This document shows positions 1 to 7,607 of a stretch of 37,947 nucleotides of DNA, one piece after another (positions within the stretch are counted from its first letter, which is position 1; each line of letters starts with the position of its first letter). The notes under the pieces are model-generated. The model searched no databases. It had not been told where the DNA came from and saw only the letters and a program-made list of their open reading frames with translations. The stretch comes from Cryomorphaceae bacterium (lineage in GTDB: Bacteria; Bacteroidota; Bacteroidia; Flavobacteriales_D; SKUL01). The stretch lies in NCBI GenBank assembly GCA_007695365.1, contig REDV01000041.1, forward strand, positions 1 through 37,947, read 5' to 3'. The position numbers were made by a program, and so were the translations under genes.

Positions 1-16
1 TTGCATCGCACCCATA

Positions 17-87
17 TTTTCTGCATCTTTGGGCAAACCAAAGCTTTGGGCCACATAAGCGATGAAAAGTTGGGGGTGTGGGACGAG
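17..87 (+). repeat. Direct repeat copy 1 (about 71 bp)
   Basis: This 71-base stretch recurs at 1583-1654 with two substitutions and one inserted base. Sequence outside the two copies is unrelated. Together they bracket the small lipoprotein gene and the MntA/HepT pair. In this copy the outer arms that could base-pair in the second copy are poorly matched. It may be a boundary of a mobile or cassette-like segment, or just two members of a dispersed family. Confidence 0.85.
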
Positions 88-168
88 GTGAGGTTGTGTG
101 CAATCAAAAAGCATTCAAAGTGAAACAGATGAACCACTAGGACATTAATTTTTAGTTGTGATTTTAAA

Positions 169-567
169 ATGAAAACAAAATCTATTTTGACACTAGTTGT
201 TGTATGCATTCTTAACATAAGCTGTAAGAAAGAAAAAAGTAGAATTTGTGAACTTTACAGTAATGATGTTGAATACACAATTGGTACAGTTCAATCTATT
301 ACTTCTTCTGCATTCAAGGCAACGTACAATTACGATTACTCTGTACTCGGAATAAACTTTAAGGGAAAAATGAAGGCATACGGAATAGGTCAAGGAAATG
401 AAAGGTTTATAGGCAAGCAGTTTGTTGTAATCTACGAAATAGGGAACGAATCAAATAGTGATTTGAATACAAATTATCTGATTGAATCAGAACAAGATTT
501 TGAAGACTTCAAATCTGAATTTTCTTCAGGACCACCACCTCCTAACTTCCCTAATAATTGTAAATAA
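169..567 (+). CDS. Small secreted lipoprotein, unknown function
   Basis: This 132-residue protein begins with a short basic stretch and a hydrophobic segment ending in NISCKK, a likely lipobox with Cys19 as the lipidated residue. The mature part is polar and ends in a proline-rich tail with a GPPPPNFP stretch. I recognise no domain. The gene is AT-rich compared with the genes to its right and lies in the segment between the two 71-bp repeats, which fits an acquired accessory gene. Start: the ATG directly before the basic N-terminus. No clear TAnnTTTG element precedes it. It is probably a surface or periplasmic lipoprotein. Confidence 0.7.
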   Translation: MKTKSILTLVVVCILNISCKKEKSRICELYSNDVEYTIGTVQSITSSAFKATYNYDYSVLGINFKGKMKAYGIGQGNERFIGKQFVVIYEIGNESNSDLNTNYLIESEQDFEDFKSEFSSGPPPPNFPNNCK

Positions 568-868
568 ATGGCAGACACATTCGAATAGGCCGTCCCGCCA
601 GCCATAGCTATGAGGGAGCGCACTTCGGCAGGCTCAGCAACCACCTCTCACACCACTCCCGAAATACTTCGGGATACGGTTCTCCCTGAAACCAGTTCGG
701 GGCAGGCAGTATACGGCGGTTCCCTTAGGCTGCGCTCAGGATAAACTCCAAGTGATGGGTTGAGCATTTTGTACATATCTACTAAAGCGATATACCCTCT
801 TTTACGCAGACGTTGAAGCTCATGTGGAAAGTTAACGCCGAAAATCATTAACTTTGGTGAAGAATGAC
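568..868. other. Non-coding junction with repeat-like fragments
   Basis: No convincing gene lies between the lipoprotein and mntA. The stretch contains a small hairpin (CCCGAA at 658-663, TTCGGG at 668-673) and patches such as CTTCGGCAGGCTCAG, which look like the degenerate intergenic repeats common in Bacteroidota. Its right end carries the mntA promoter element. A minus-strand open frame (648-848) is not supported as a gene. Confidence 0.5.
849..856 (+). promoter_or_regulatory. -7 promoter element TAACTTTG for mntA-hepT
   Basis: The octamer matches TAnnTTTG exactly and sits 12 bases before the ATG at 869. It overlaps the more upstream possible TTG (854) and abuts the GTG (857), so 869 is the preferred start of mntA. 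No well-spaced -33 TTTG was found. Confidence 0.55.
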
Positions 869-1171
869 ATGAAAGAATTGAACAATCATATTAAACAAAT
901 CAATGAAGCCTGTTCGATGAATCAGGTGAAACGATTATTTGCTTTTGGCTCTGTTACTCGAAATGAGCTAAAAGCCGAAAGCGATATTGACTTCGTGGTT
1001 GAAATCAATGACAGCGACCCTATTTCATACACCGACCACTACTTTGCCTTAAAGGAAAAACTTGAGCAGCTCTTAAAGCGACCCATTGATTTACTCGAAG
1101 AAAAAGCTATTCGAAATCCCTTTTTGAGAAGTGAGATTGACAAGACCAAGGTGATGATATATGGGGAGTGA
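869..1171 (+). CDS. mntA: MntA-type nucleotidyltransferase antitoxin
   Basis: This 100-residue protein is a minimal nucleotidyltransferase of the MNT fold. It carries the GS-x10-DxD signature exactly: Gly27-Ser28, ten residues, then Asp39-Ile-Asp41. In characterised MntA/HepT pairs the antitoxin neutralises the toxin by attaching AMP units to a tyrosine of HepT. All catalytic residues are present, so the enzyme should be active. The coding end overlaps the hepT start by 11 bases, which implies translational coupling and fixed stoichiometry. An upstream TTG at 854 would add five residues, but it lies inside the promoter element, so the ATG at 869 is chosen. Confidence 0.88.
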   Translation: MKELNNHIKQINEACSMNQVKRLFAFGSVTRNELKAESDIDFVVEINDSDPISYTDHYFALKEKLEQLLKRPIDLLEEKAIRNPFLRSEIDKTKVMIYGE

Positions 1172-1499
1172 AATCAATACCTGGTTGTCGGACATAAAAG
1201 TAGCTATCCGTGAAATCAATTCATTTCTTCCTGAGGAAAGAGATTTCAAGAAATTTCAAAGTGACTTAAAAACAAAGCGTGCCATAGAAAGAAACATCGA
1301 AATAATCGGTGAAGCCGTCAACCGAATCTTGCAGCTAAATTCAGAAGTATCCATTTCCAGTGCTCGAAAAATAGTCGATACAAGGAACAGAATTATTCAT
1401 GGATATGATTCTGTCTCAGAAGAAATAATCTGGGCCATTGTTATTCGTGACCTCCCGCATCTTGAAAGTGAAATTGACTCTTTGTTGAAAGAGAAATAA
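1161..1499 (+). CDS. hepT: HepT-type toxin (DUF86 ribonuclease)
   Basis: This 112-residue all-helical protein of the HepT/DUF86 family has the hallmark R-x4-H-x-Y motif at residues 75-82 (RNRIIHGY). Arg75 and His80 would form the RNase centre, and Tyr82 is the residue position modified by the partner MntA in studied systems. The toxin gene follows the antitoxin with an 11-base overlap, the usual MntA-HepT order. The motif is complete and the length is normal for the family, so the pair looks functional, not decayed. The module probably stabilises the locus or defends against phage, which is inferred from family behaviour. Confidence 0.88.
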   Translation: MGSEINTWLSDIKVAIREINSFLPEERDFKKFQSDLKTKRAIERNIEIIGEAVNRILQLNSEVSISSARKIVDTRNRIIHGYDSVSEEIIWAIVIRDLPHLESEIDSLLKEK

Positions 1500-1573
1500 A
1501 AGCACTGGTTACAACAACCAGGCACCTATGATCTGCGCTGAGAGCGCGGTTCATGGTGGTTGAAGCTACACCA

Positions 1574-1654
1574 CCCCAACCTTTTTCTGCATCTTTGAGC
1601 AAACCAAAGCGTTGGGCCACATAAGCGATGAAAAGTTGGGGGTTGTGGGACGAG
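1574..1654 (+). repeat. Direct repeat copy 2 with attC-like inverted arms
   Basis: Positions 1583-1654 repeat 17-87 at about 96% identity. In this copy CCCCAAC at 1574-1580 is the exact reverse complement of GTTGGGG at 1635-1641. The inner arms pair further with bulged bases (TTTTC against GAAAA, then ATC against GAT). A roughly 68-base imperfect stem ending in a GTT core resembles integron attC sites, although the outermost base of each arm breaks the RYYYAAC/GTTRRRY consensus. The repeat itself is certain; the attC interpretation is tentative. Confidence 0.6.
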
Positions 1655-1678
1655 CATACGATCTTCGTCAATATCATC

Positions 1679-1704
1679 AGACTCTTCACTTCGTTCAGAG
1701 TGAC
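1679..1704 (+). repeat. REP-like arm 1
   Basis: These 26 bases begin AGACTCTTCAC and end CAGAGTGAC. They occur in inverted orientation at 1783-1810 with about 24 of 28 aligned positions conserved. The two arms enclose about 78 bases with no gene, like a REPIN or a small MITE. Confidence 0.65.
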
Positions 1705-1782
1705 ATCATGGTTCAAAGTACGCGTATTACATACATTCCGGGCTGTCCGGATCCCTATGCCTGGTATGCATTGGATGAAGGT

Positions 1783-1810
1783 GTCACTCTGAGCGATAAG
1801 CGAAGAGTCT
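1783..1810 (-). repeat. REP-like arm 2 (inverted copy)
   Basis: Read on the minus strand this arm begins AGACTCTTCGC and ends CAGAGTGAC, matching the arm at 1679-1704 with a two-base insertion and two substitutions. Internally ACTCT can pair with AGAGT to form a small hairpin. It lies about 40 bases past the stop codon of the minus-strand T9SS gene, so it may be transcribed. Confidence 0.65.
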
Positions 1811-1851
1811 CTTTGCACCTTATTAGTAATTCGGAACCCCGCGGTCGCGAA

Positions 1852-4338
1852 CTAACGGAAAATGGTAATGGTGCCGTTGAGCTCCTCCTGTCGGCCATCG
1901 AGGTCGGTATAGTGCAGAATGTAGAGATACACGCCATCCGTCACATAATACCCCTGCCCGTTGTTGCCGTTCCAGGCAGGGTCACCGGGTCCACCGGTGT
2001 AGAGAAGCACTCCCCAGCGGTTAAAAATCCGTATCTCATAGTTTTCAATACATTGTGTCACCACACGAAATACGTCGTTGATACCGTCTCCGTTGGGAGT
2101 GAAGGTGTTGGGGATAAACACCAACGGGTCGCAAATGCCCGCTTGAATCGTAAGCGTATAGGTGTCCGAACAGCCTGCCGAGTCGGTGGCCAGAAGCGTT
2201 ACGTCAAAAGTGCCTTGCGTGTTGAAGGTGAAACTGAAGTCTTCGGCATCGGAGATAAAATTGCCGTTTACACTCCACTCATAAAAATCAGCCAGCTCAC
2301 TCTGGTTGTCAAAAGTTACCTCAAAGGGAATTTCTCCGCTGAGCGCACTGGCCTCAAAAAAGGCAACCGGACTACCATCGAGCACCTCAATAAAGGCGGT
2401 ATCCGAGCCGCATTCATTTTGCACAAAGGCGTAGTAGGTTCCGGGTTGACTCACTTCCAATGTTCCACCCGCAACGCCGTTGTTCCAGGTGATGGGAAGG
2501 GTAGAGGTGGCTGTAAGCGTAATGGACTCACCGTTGCAGATGGCAGCCTCGCTTCCCTGCCCGATAACCACCAGCGGTTGGGTAGGCTGAGTAATCTCTA
2601 TGGAGGCCACATCGCTTCCGCAATCATTGGTCACCTGAAGTGTGTACGTTCCGGGGAGAAAAACCTGGATTTCATCATCCGAAGAGCCCGTATTCCACAA
2701 GAATTCGCCCTGACCTTCGCCGAGCAGCACCACACTTTCTCCGGCACAAATCGAGGTGCTGCCCATTGGGATGATGGCCGCTTGTGGTGGAGCACCGCCA
2801 TCCAATACTTCGATGCTCAATTCAGCCTCTCCACAGGGGTGTTCGAGTTGAACCAGGTAGCTTCCGGGCTGAGAAACCGTGAACACATTGCCCTGCGTGC
2901 CGTCCTGCCAGATAAAGTTTCCGATACCGCTCACAATCAGTTCAATGCTTTCGCCCTCGCAAAGTACCACGGGCTGTTCGTTGAGCAGGGTGATTTCAGG
3001 TTCACCGGCATCAATGATTTCCCATGTTTCGGTGGCAGTTCCGCATTCATTGCTCAAGGTTACGGAGTAGGTGCCTGGGCTTGATACCACCCATTCCGAA
3101 TCAGTACTTCCGTCCGACCATTCAATTGTACCGTTGCCTTCTGCGCTGAGTGTAATACTTTGTCCTTCGCACAATCCTTGAGGGCTATCGGGTGAGGTTA
3201 TCAGCGTGGGCGTATCACCTTCAGTCACTTCAATGGATGCTTCAGTTTGTCCGCAGGGGCCATTGAGAACCACGGTATAGATTCCCGGTTCGGAAACGGT
3301 TAAGGTATTTCCCTCATCGCCTGTATTCCATACAAAACCTCCTATACCTGAGGCGGTGAGTTCAATGCTTTCCCCGGGGCAAAGCTCCAATGGTCCTTCG
3401 GGCGAAATGACGGGCACTACGCCTTCAATGATGACCACTTCCAGTTGATCGGTTACCACACCGTTGCAGTCGGTGGCGCTCAGGGTAAGAAAAAAGGTTT
3501 CGGTATCATCGGGCCCAAGGGTATAGATGGTACTTAGCGCGGTTGGGTCGTCAAAGGTTCCTGAACCACCGCTCCATTCCCAATCGGTAAAAGGGCCATC
3601 CACCACGCCACCAACCTGAATCACATCGCCCGGACAAGCTTGTTCCGGGTCACCGGCAAAAACCGTTGATACCGGAACGGGAGCATTACAACCCGGGTTG
3701 TGGTAAAAGGCATTTCCATCAAGGTCAAAATCAACCGTGGCGCCGTCTTCTGCCCCGGGCACACCGGCCTGCGTTACAAGCAAACTCCGGTCGTAGGTGG
3801 CAGTGCTGCTGCATCCACCTCCAAAGCTGATGGTGGTGGTGCGAAAGCCCGTTCCAAAATTGGCGAAATGCCCCTGAAAGTTACCGGGACATTGATAGAG
3901 AATAATCAGCGTATCGCTCAGGCTGGCAAATGAGTTGGACGGAATACACATATCCGCAGAAGTAACCACCAACACCTGTGAGCCAGCAGGAAGCACCCCG
4001 TCTTCGGGTTCTACAAGCCAGCCGCAAGCTTCTACTTGTTCGTTCAGGTCGGCAGTGTTTTGTGCAGTCAGCGCATTCTGGCAAATTCCCTGAAACGCAT
4101 TGTTGGGCCAATTGATGTTCAGGTTGGCTACATTGAGATCATCTGCTCCCACTTTAAAGCGAAACATCTCGTTCTTTCCCTCGCAACTGCATGTAGGTGT
4201 GGCTTCGTTTGGGCAGGTGCCACCCAATGTGCAGGCATCCACCATGATGCTTTCAATGGTAACACAATAGTCCTGAGCGATGGCAGGGTAAAAAAGCAAT
4301 AAAACAATGGCAGTAAGTAGCCGCGAAGCAATTCTCAT
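1852..4338 (-). CDS. Large secreted repeat protein with T9SS type B sorting domain
   Basis: This 828-residue protein has a signal peptide (about 1-21, ending AIAQ). A Cys-rich N-terminal region follows (about 25-220), then a PKD-like segment around 225-305. Five tandem modules of about 70 residues start at Cys320, 390, 460, 531 and 601; each has a C-x-G-x-S start, a W-x-x-G core, PG-x-Y and a closing Cys-Gly. A second PKD domain (about 658-733) precedes the C-terminal gliding-motility type B domain with its PNTFTPNGDGINDVF signature at 743-757. Family knowledge says this domain directs export by the type IX system and anchoring or release at the surface. It is probably an adhesin-like or matrix protein; no catalytic domain is visible. 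A weak GACTTTTG lies 19 bases before the ATG. Confidence 0.9.
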   Translation of the reverse strand: MRIASRLLTAIVLLLFYPAIAQDYCVTIESIMVDACTLGGTCPNEATPTCSCEGKNEMFRFKVGADDLNVANLNINWPNNAFQGICQNALTAQNTADLNEQVEACGWLVEPEDGVLPAGSQVLVVTSADMCIPSNSFASLSDTLIILYQCPGNFQGHFANFGTGFRTTTISFGGGCSSTATYDRSLLVTQAGVPGAEDGATVDFDLDGNAFYHNPGCNAPVPVSTVFAGDPEQACPGDVIQVGGVVDGPFTDWEWSGGSGTFDDPTALSTIYTLGPDDTETFFLTLSATDCNGVVTDQLEVVIIEGVVPVISPEGPLELCPGESIELTASGIGGFVWNTGDEGNTLTVSEPGIYTVVLNGPCGQTEASIEVTEGDTPTLITSPDSPQGLCEGQSITLSAEGNGTIEWSDGSTDSEWVVSSPGTYSVTLSNECGTATETWEIIDAGEPEITLLNEQPVVLCEGESIELIVSGIGNFIWQDGTQGNVFTVSQPGSYLVQLEHPCGEAELSIEVLDGGAPPQAAIIPMGSTSICAGESVVLLGEGQGEFLWNTGSSDDEIQVFLPGTYTLQVTNDCGSDVASIEITQPTQPLVVIGQGSEAAICNGESITLTATSTLPITWNNGVAGGTLEVSQPGTYYAFVQNECGSDTAFIEVLDGSPVAFFEASALSGEIPFEVTFDNQSELADFYEWSVNGNFISDAEDFSFTFNTQGTFDVTLLATDSAGCSDTYTLTIQAGICDPLVFIPNTFTPNGDGINDVFRVVTQCIENYEIRIFNRWGVLLYTGGPGDPAWNGNNGQGYYVTDGVYLYILHYTDLDGRQEELNGTITIFR
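2376..3381 (-). repeat. Five tandem 70-residue coding repeats
   Basis: Within the T9SS protein, modules begin at Cys320, 390, 460, 531 and 601, giving a period of 70, 70, 71 and 70 residues (about 210 bp). Each contains one Cys near its start and one in a CG pair about 42 residues later, suggesting one disulfide per Ig-like module. DNA identity between modules is low, so this is an old protein-level repeat and not a recent DNA expansion. Confidence 0.85.
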
Positions 4339-4586
4339 AGTGTGGAATCTGCTGCAAAAGTCGCGAAAAAGCCTCGTATCATCGGGGTTTAATGGCTTTA
4401 AGAAGGGGTTGTTTTATGCTGAACGAAATGCAAACGTAAACTGAACAATATGTTAAGCGCAGTTGAAAAGGTAAGCGTTACATACCTTTTGATGCGCGTA
4501 AAAGTTGAAGCCGACTGCTTTGGACAGAAATACTTCTCGCTTACAATTCTTAACATTGAAACCTGCTTTTGGTTTTACACCGCGGT

Positions 4587-4594
4587 TATCTTTG
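4587..4594 (+). promoter_or_regulatory. -7 promoter element TATCTTTG for ppk
   Basis: An exact TAnnTTTG match lies 16 bases before the ATG at 4611. A TTTG at 4568-4571 lies 15 bases upstream, somewhat closer than usual for a -33 element. This placement rules out the TTG at 4569 as the start of ppk. Confidence 0.65.
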
Positions 4595-4610
4595 TCGGCA
4601 GCTTAATGCC

Positions 4611-6686
4611 ATGGCCGTAAAAACCCGACAACAGCATATCAATCGCGAGGTTAGCTGGATGGCTTTCAACGAGCGAGTACTTCAGGAAGCAGCTGATCCG
4701 CGCAATCCACTCATAGAAAGGATTCGTTTTCTGGGTATCTACAGCAACAACATGGATGAGTTTTTCCGTGTTCGCATAGCTTCATTGCGTCGTATGGCGC
4801 AATTGGGAACCCGCGATTTATCCACGCTGGAGGACGACCCGCGCAAAATTTTGAGCCAGGTTCTCGATCTCGTAAAAAAGCATCAGGTTCGTTACGAAGA
4901 GTTATTTGGAGAGCTCGAAGAAGCGCTTCGGGCCGAAGGCATTCACCTGCTCGATGTGCATGAATTGTCGGATGATCAGTACGATTTTATTCGCGATTAC
5001 TTTCAGCGCGAAGTGCGCCACAACCTTTATCCGGTTATTGTTTCCAAGCGCACCCGATTTCCCGCACTGGAAGACCACGCCATCTATTTTATGGTTGGCC
5101 TGACCATGAAGGGGGGAAGCAGGGCTTCTCAATACGCAGTGGTTCAGATACCATCGGATATGCCGCGATTTGTGGTGCTCCCACCAGCCGAAGGCAAGCA
5201 ATACGTGATGTTTCTCGATGATGTGATCAGGTTGCAACTTCACCGAATCTTTGCACCTTTTAATGCGGAGCGGATAGAGGCTTATATCATGAAGATTACC
5301 CGCGACGCAGAGCTCGATATTGATGAGGATATTTCCAAAAGCCTGCTTCAGAAAATGGCGAGCAGTGTAGATCGGCGAAAAAAAGGACATTACGTTCGAT
5401 TTCTGTACGATTCGGATATGCCAAAACACATGGTGGATTACGTTACTTCTTGCCTGGGTGTGTCAGGAAATGAGAATGTTATAGCCGGCGGTCGATACCA
5501 CAACAGAAAGGATTTAATGGGTTTTCCGCTGATGGGCCGCAACGATTTGTGTTTTGAACCCCGTCCGCCGCTTCCTCACCCGCTTTTCCGAAAAGAGCGC
5601 CAGAACATTTTCGAGGTACTGGCCAGGCGGGATGTACTGCTGCATTATCCTTATCAGCAATTTGACCACGTGTTAAACCTGGTACGTGAATCGGCCATAG
5701 ACCCCCACGTAAAATCCATACGTATCAACCTGTATCGCATTGCTGAAAACAGCCACATTGCCAACGCCCTGATGAATGCCGTAAAGAACGGAATCAAGGT
5801 GACGGTGGTGCTGGAGCTACAGGCGCGCTTCGACGAAAAGAACAACATCAGGTGGTCTAAACGCCTGCAAGAAGCCGGCGCAACCGTGTTGCACGGCGTG
5901 CCGGGTTTAAAAGTGCACAGCAAATTGCTGCTGATTACCCGTGCCGAAAATCGCAAATCCGTGCGCTATTGCCACGTGGGTACAGGAAATTTTCACGAGA
6001 AAACAGCGAGGGTGTATAGTGATGTAGCCTTGCTTACGACTAAAAAAGACATAGCCAAAGAGGTGAAAAAAGTATTCGACTTCTTTGAAAACAACTACCA
6101 ACGCGTGCAGTACCGACAGCTACTGGTATCACCTTTCAATGCCCGAAGAAGATTTACCGAGTTGATCAAGAATGAAATTGACAACGCAAAAAAAGGACTT
6201 CCGAGTGGCATGGTGCTCAAATTGAACAACCTGGTAGATTCTACGCTCATCAAACGCTTGTACGATGCCAGCCAGGCAGGCGTGCAGGTGCAACTCATAG
6301 TGCGCGGGGTGTGTTCGCTGGTGCCGGGCGTTGCCGGGTTGAGCGAAAACATTCGCGTAACCAGTATCGTAGGTCGATTTTTGGAGCATGCGCGCATTTA
6401 CCGCTTTGAAAACGGCGGAAACCCGCTGTTTTATTTGGGAAGCGCCGACTGGATGACGCGCAACCTGGACTACCGGGTAGAGGTGACAGTGCCTGTGCTT
6501 GATGCCGATATTAAAACCGAGCTGGATGACATTTTAAGAATCCAACTCGCGGGCAACGTAAAGGCCCGCATCATTGACTCCTCGCTCAAAAACAAGTATG
6601 TGCCTCGTGAACAGGGCGATGAAGTGGTTCATTCACAGGAGGAACTGTATTCGTACTACAAGGCAAAACTGGAATCTTATCTTTGA
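4611..6686 (+). CDS. ppk: Polyphosphate kinase 1
   Basis: This 691-residue protein is a full-length PPK1, which reversibly makes inorganic polyphosphate from ATP. Domains run N-terminal (NREVSWMAFNERVLQEA near residue 10), head, then two phospholipase-D-like catalytic domains. The phosphorylated histidine is His436 in VHSKLL and the second histidine is His593 in EHARIY, almost the same numbering as the E. coli enzyme (435 and 592). The ATG at 4611 is preferred over the TTG at 4569 because the promoter element lies between them. The exopolyphosphatase gene follows 21 bases after the stop, so synthesis and breakdown of polyphosphate are encoded together. Confidence 0.96.
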   Translation: MAVKTRQQHINREVSWMAFNERVLQEAADPRNPLIERIRFLGIYSNNMDEFFRVRIASLRRMAQLGTRDLSTLEDDPRKILSQVLDLVKKHQVRYEELFGELEEALRAEGIHLLDVHELSDDQYDFIRDYFQREVRHNLYPVIVSKRTRFPALEDHAIYFMVGLTMKGGSRASQYAVVQIPSDMPRFVVLPPAEGKQYVMFLDDVIRLQLHRIFAPFNAERIEAYIMKITRDAELDIDEDISKSLLQKMASSVDRRKKGHYVRFLYDSDMPKHMVDYVTSCLGVSGNENVIAGGRYHNRKDLMGFPLMGRNDLCFEPRPPLPHPLFRKERQNIFEVLARRDVLLHYPYQQFDHVLNLVRESAIDPHVKSIRINLYRIAENSHIANALMNAVKNGIKVTVVLELQARFDEKNNIRWSKRLQEAGATVLHGVPGLKVHSKLLLITRAENRKSVRYCHVGTGNFHEKTARVYSDVALLTTKKDIAKEVKKVFDFFENNYQRVQYRQLLVSPFNARRRFTELIKNEIDNAKKGLPSGMVLKLNNLVDSTLIKRLYDASQAGVQVQLIVRGVCSLVPGVAGLSENIRVTSIVGRFLEHARIYRFENGGNPLFYLGSADWMTRNLDYRVEVTVPVLDADIKTELDDILRIQLAGNVKARIIDSSLKNKYVPREQGDEVVHSQEELYSYYKAKLESYL
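6678..6685 (+). promoter_or_regulatory. -7 promoter element TATCTTTG inside the end of ppk
   Basis: An exact TAnnTTTG match overlaps the last codons and stop of ppk and lies 22 bases before the ppx start at 6708. It could give ppx a transcript of its own in addition to read-through from ppk. Because the bases also encode Tyr-Leu-stop, chance cannot be excluded. Confidence 0.5.
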
Positions 6687-6707
6687 GCCCGATAAGCATC
6701 CTCCACC

Positions 6708-7607
6708 TTGAAATTTGCTGCCATAGATATTGGATCCAATGCCATTCGATTACTTCTTCAGGAAGTTTTTCTCGAAAATGGGCGGCATTACATAGAGAAA
6801 ACAGCCTATTACCGCGTGCCCGTCCGTTTGGGTGCAGATACCTTTACCACAGGGGTGATCAGTGAAGAAAAACAGCGGCAGATGATTCGCACCTTTCAGG
6901 CATTTGAGCATCTGTTGCACGTCTTTCCGGTGCAGGCATACAGGGTATGTGCCACCTCGGCTTTGCGCGAATCTGAAAATGCCACGGATGTTTTGATCCA
7001 TATCCGAAACGAAACGGGCATCAACATTGAACTGATCAGTGGGGAGGAAGAGGCCGATTTGATTTTCAATACGTTTAAGGTTCAGGATATTGACCACACG
7101 GGTAATTACCTGTTTATTGACGTGGGAGGAGGAAGCACGGAGCTCACCCTCATCAAAGCAGGCCAGCGTATCAGGTCAATATCATTGAGAATCGGAACGG
7201 TGCGGGCGCTTCAGAACAAAGTGTCCAAAAAGGAGTGGGTGCAGGCAAGGAGCTGGATTCGCGAGCTGGTAAAAGACGAGCATCAACTGGTTGCCATCGG
7301 AACCGGGGGAAACATCAATCGCATTTTTAAAGAAGCTGATAAGGAGAATCGCCGGCATATCACACGTGCTGAACTGCAGCGATACTACGAGTTTATTGCC
7401 GGATTGTCGTACGTGGAGCGAATTACCCAATTGGGGTTTAAGCCCGACCGCGCAGATGTGATCCTACCCGCCGCCGAAATCTTCTCGAAGATTATGGATA
7501 TGGCGGGTATTTCCGTCATGATGGTACCCAAAATTGGATTGTCGGATGGGATTGTGCTTCAGCTTTTTGCAGAATGGAAAAGCCGAATCCGGCCAAGCAA
7601 CGCTTAA
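6708..7607 (+). CDS. ppx: Exopolyphosphatase, Ppx/GppA family
   Basis: This 299-residue protein is a short form of the Ppx/GppA family (ASKHA fold) that splits phosphate from polyphosphate ends or the 5' phosphate from pppGpp. The phosphate-1 motif AAIDIGSNAIRL is at residues 4-15, and the FIDVGGGSTEL phosphate-2 loop lies around 137-147. It lacks the C-terminal HD domain of the long enterobacterial enzyme, as many Bacteroidota members do. Start is TTG at 6708, placing the first motif at the usual distance; no ATG fits. It follows ppk by 21 bases and its stop overlaps by 4 bases the end of the convergent lipoprotein gene. Confidence 0.93.
   Translation: MKFAAIDIGSNAIRLLLQEVFLENGRHYIEKTAYYRVPVRLGADTFTTGVISEEKQRQMIRTFQAFEHLLHVFPVQAYRVCATSALRESENATDVLIHIRNETGINIELISGEEEADLIFNTFKVQDIDHTGNYLFIDVGGGSTELTLIKAGQRIRSISLRIGTVRALQNKVSKKEWVQARSWIRELVKDEHQLVAIGTGGNINRIFKEADKENRRHITRAELQRYYEFIAGLSYVERITQLGFKPDRADVILPAAEIFSKIMDMAGISVMMVPKIGLSDGIVLQLFAEWKSRIRPSNA

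Larger units (their letters stand above)
1500..1851. other. Non-coding region with repeats downstream of hepT
   Basis: No gene is supported here. The stretch contains the second 71-bp direct repeat (1583-1654) and a pair of inverted REP-like arms (1679-1704 and 1783-1810). It ends at the stop codon of the minus-strand T9SS protein. Open frames crossing it come from repeats or are antisense to the T9SS gene. Confidence 0.6.

Noticed and set aside
648-848. A 66-codon minus-strand open frame before mntA
   Set aside because: The stretch is built of degenerate repeat-like patches and hairpin sequence. It has no promoter or known domain. It might be a remnant of a larger gene but nothing proves it.
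1574-1654. Calling the repeat a proven integron attC site
   Set aside because: The stem is imperfect, the outermost base of each 7-mer departs from the consensus, the first copy lacks matching outer arms, and there is no integrase in the window.
1612-3084. A 490-codon plus-strand open frame
   Set aside because: It is antisense to the clear T9SS protein and begins inside the 71-bp repeat. Its translation has no recognisable domain, and long antisense frames are expected here because of codon bias.
2376-3381. Tandem repeats that could suggest a CRISPR-like array
   Set aside because: The period is about 210 bp, the repeats are protein-coding and diverged at DNA level, and there are no identical repeat units with variable spacers.
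4569-4610. Upstream TTG start for ppk giving a 705-residue protein
   Set aside because: A promoter element (4587-4594) lies inside that extension, and the extra 14 residues have no counterpart in PPK1. With the ATG at 4611 both catalytic histidines match E. coli numbering.
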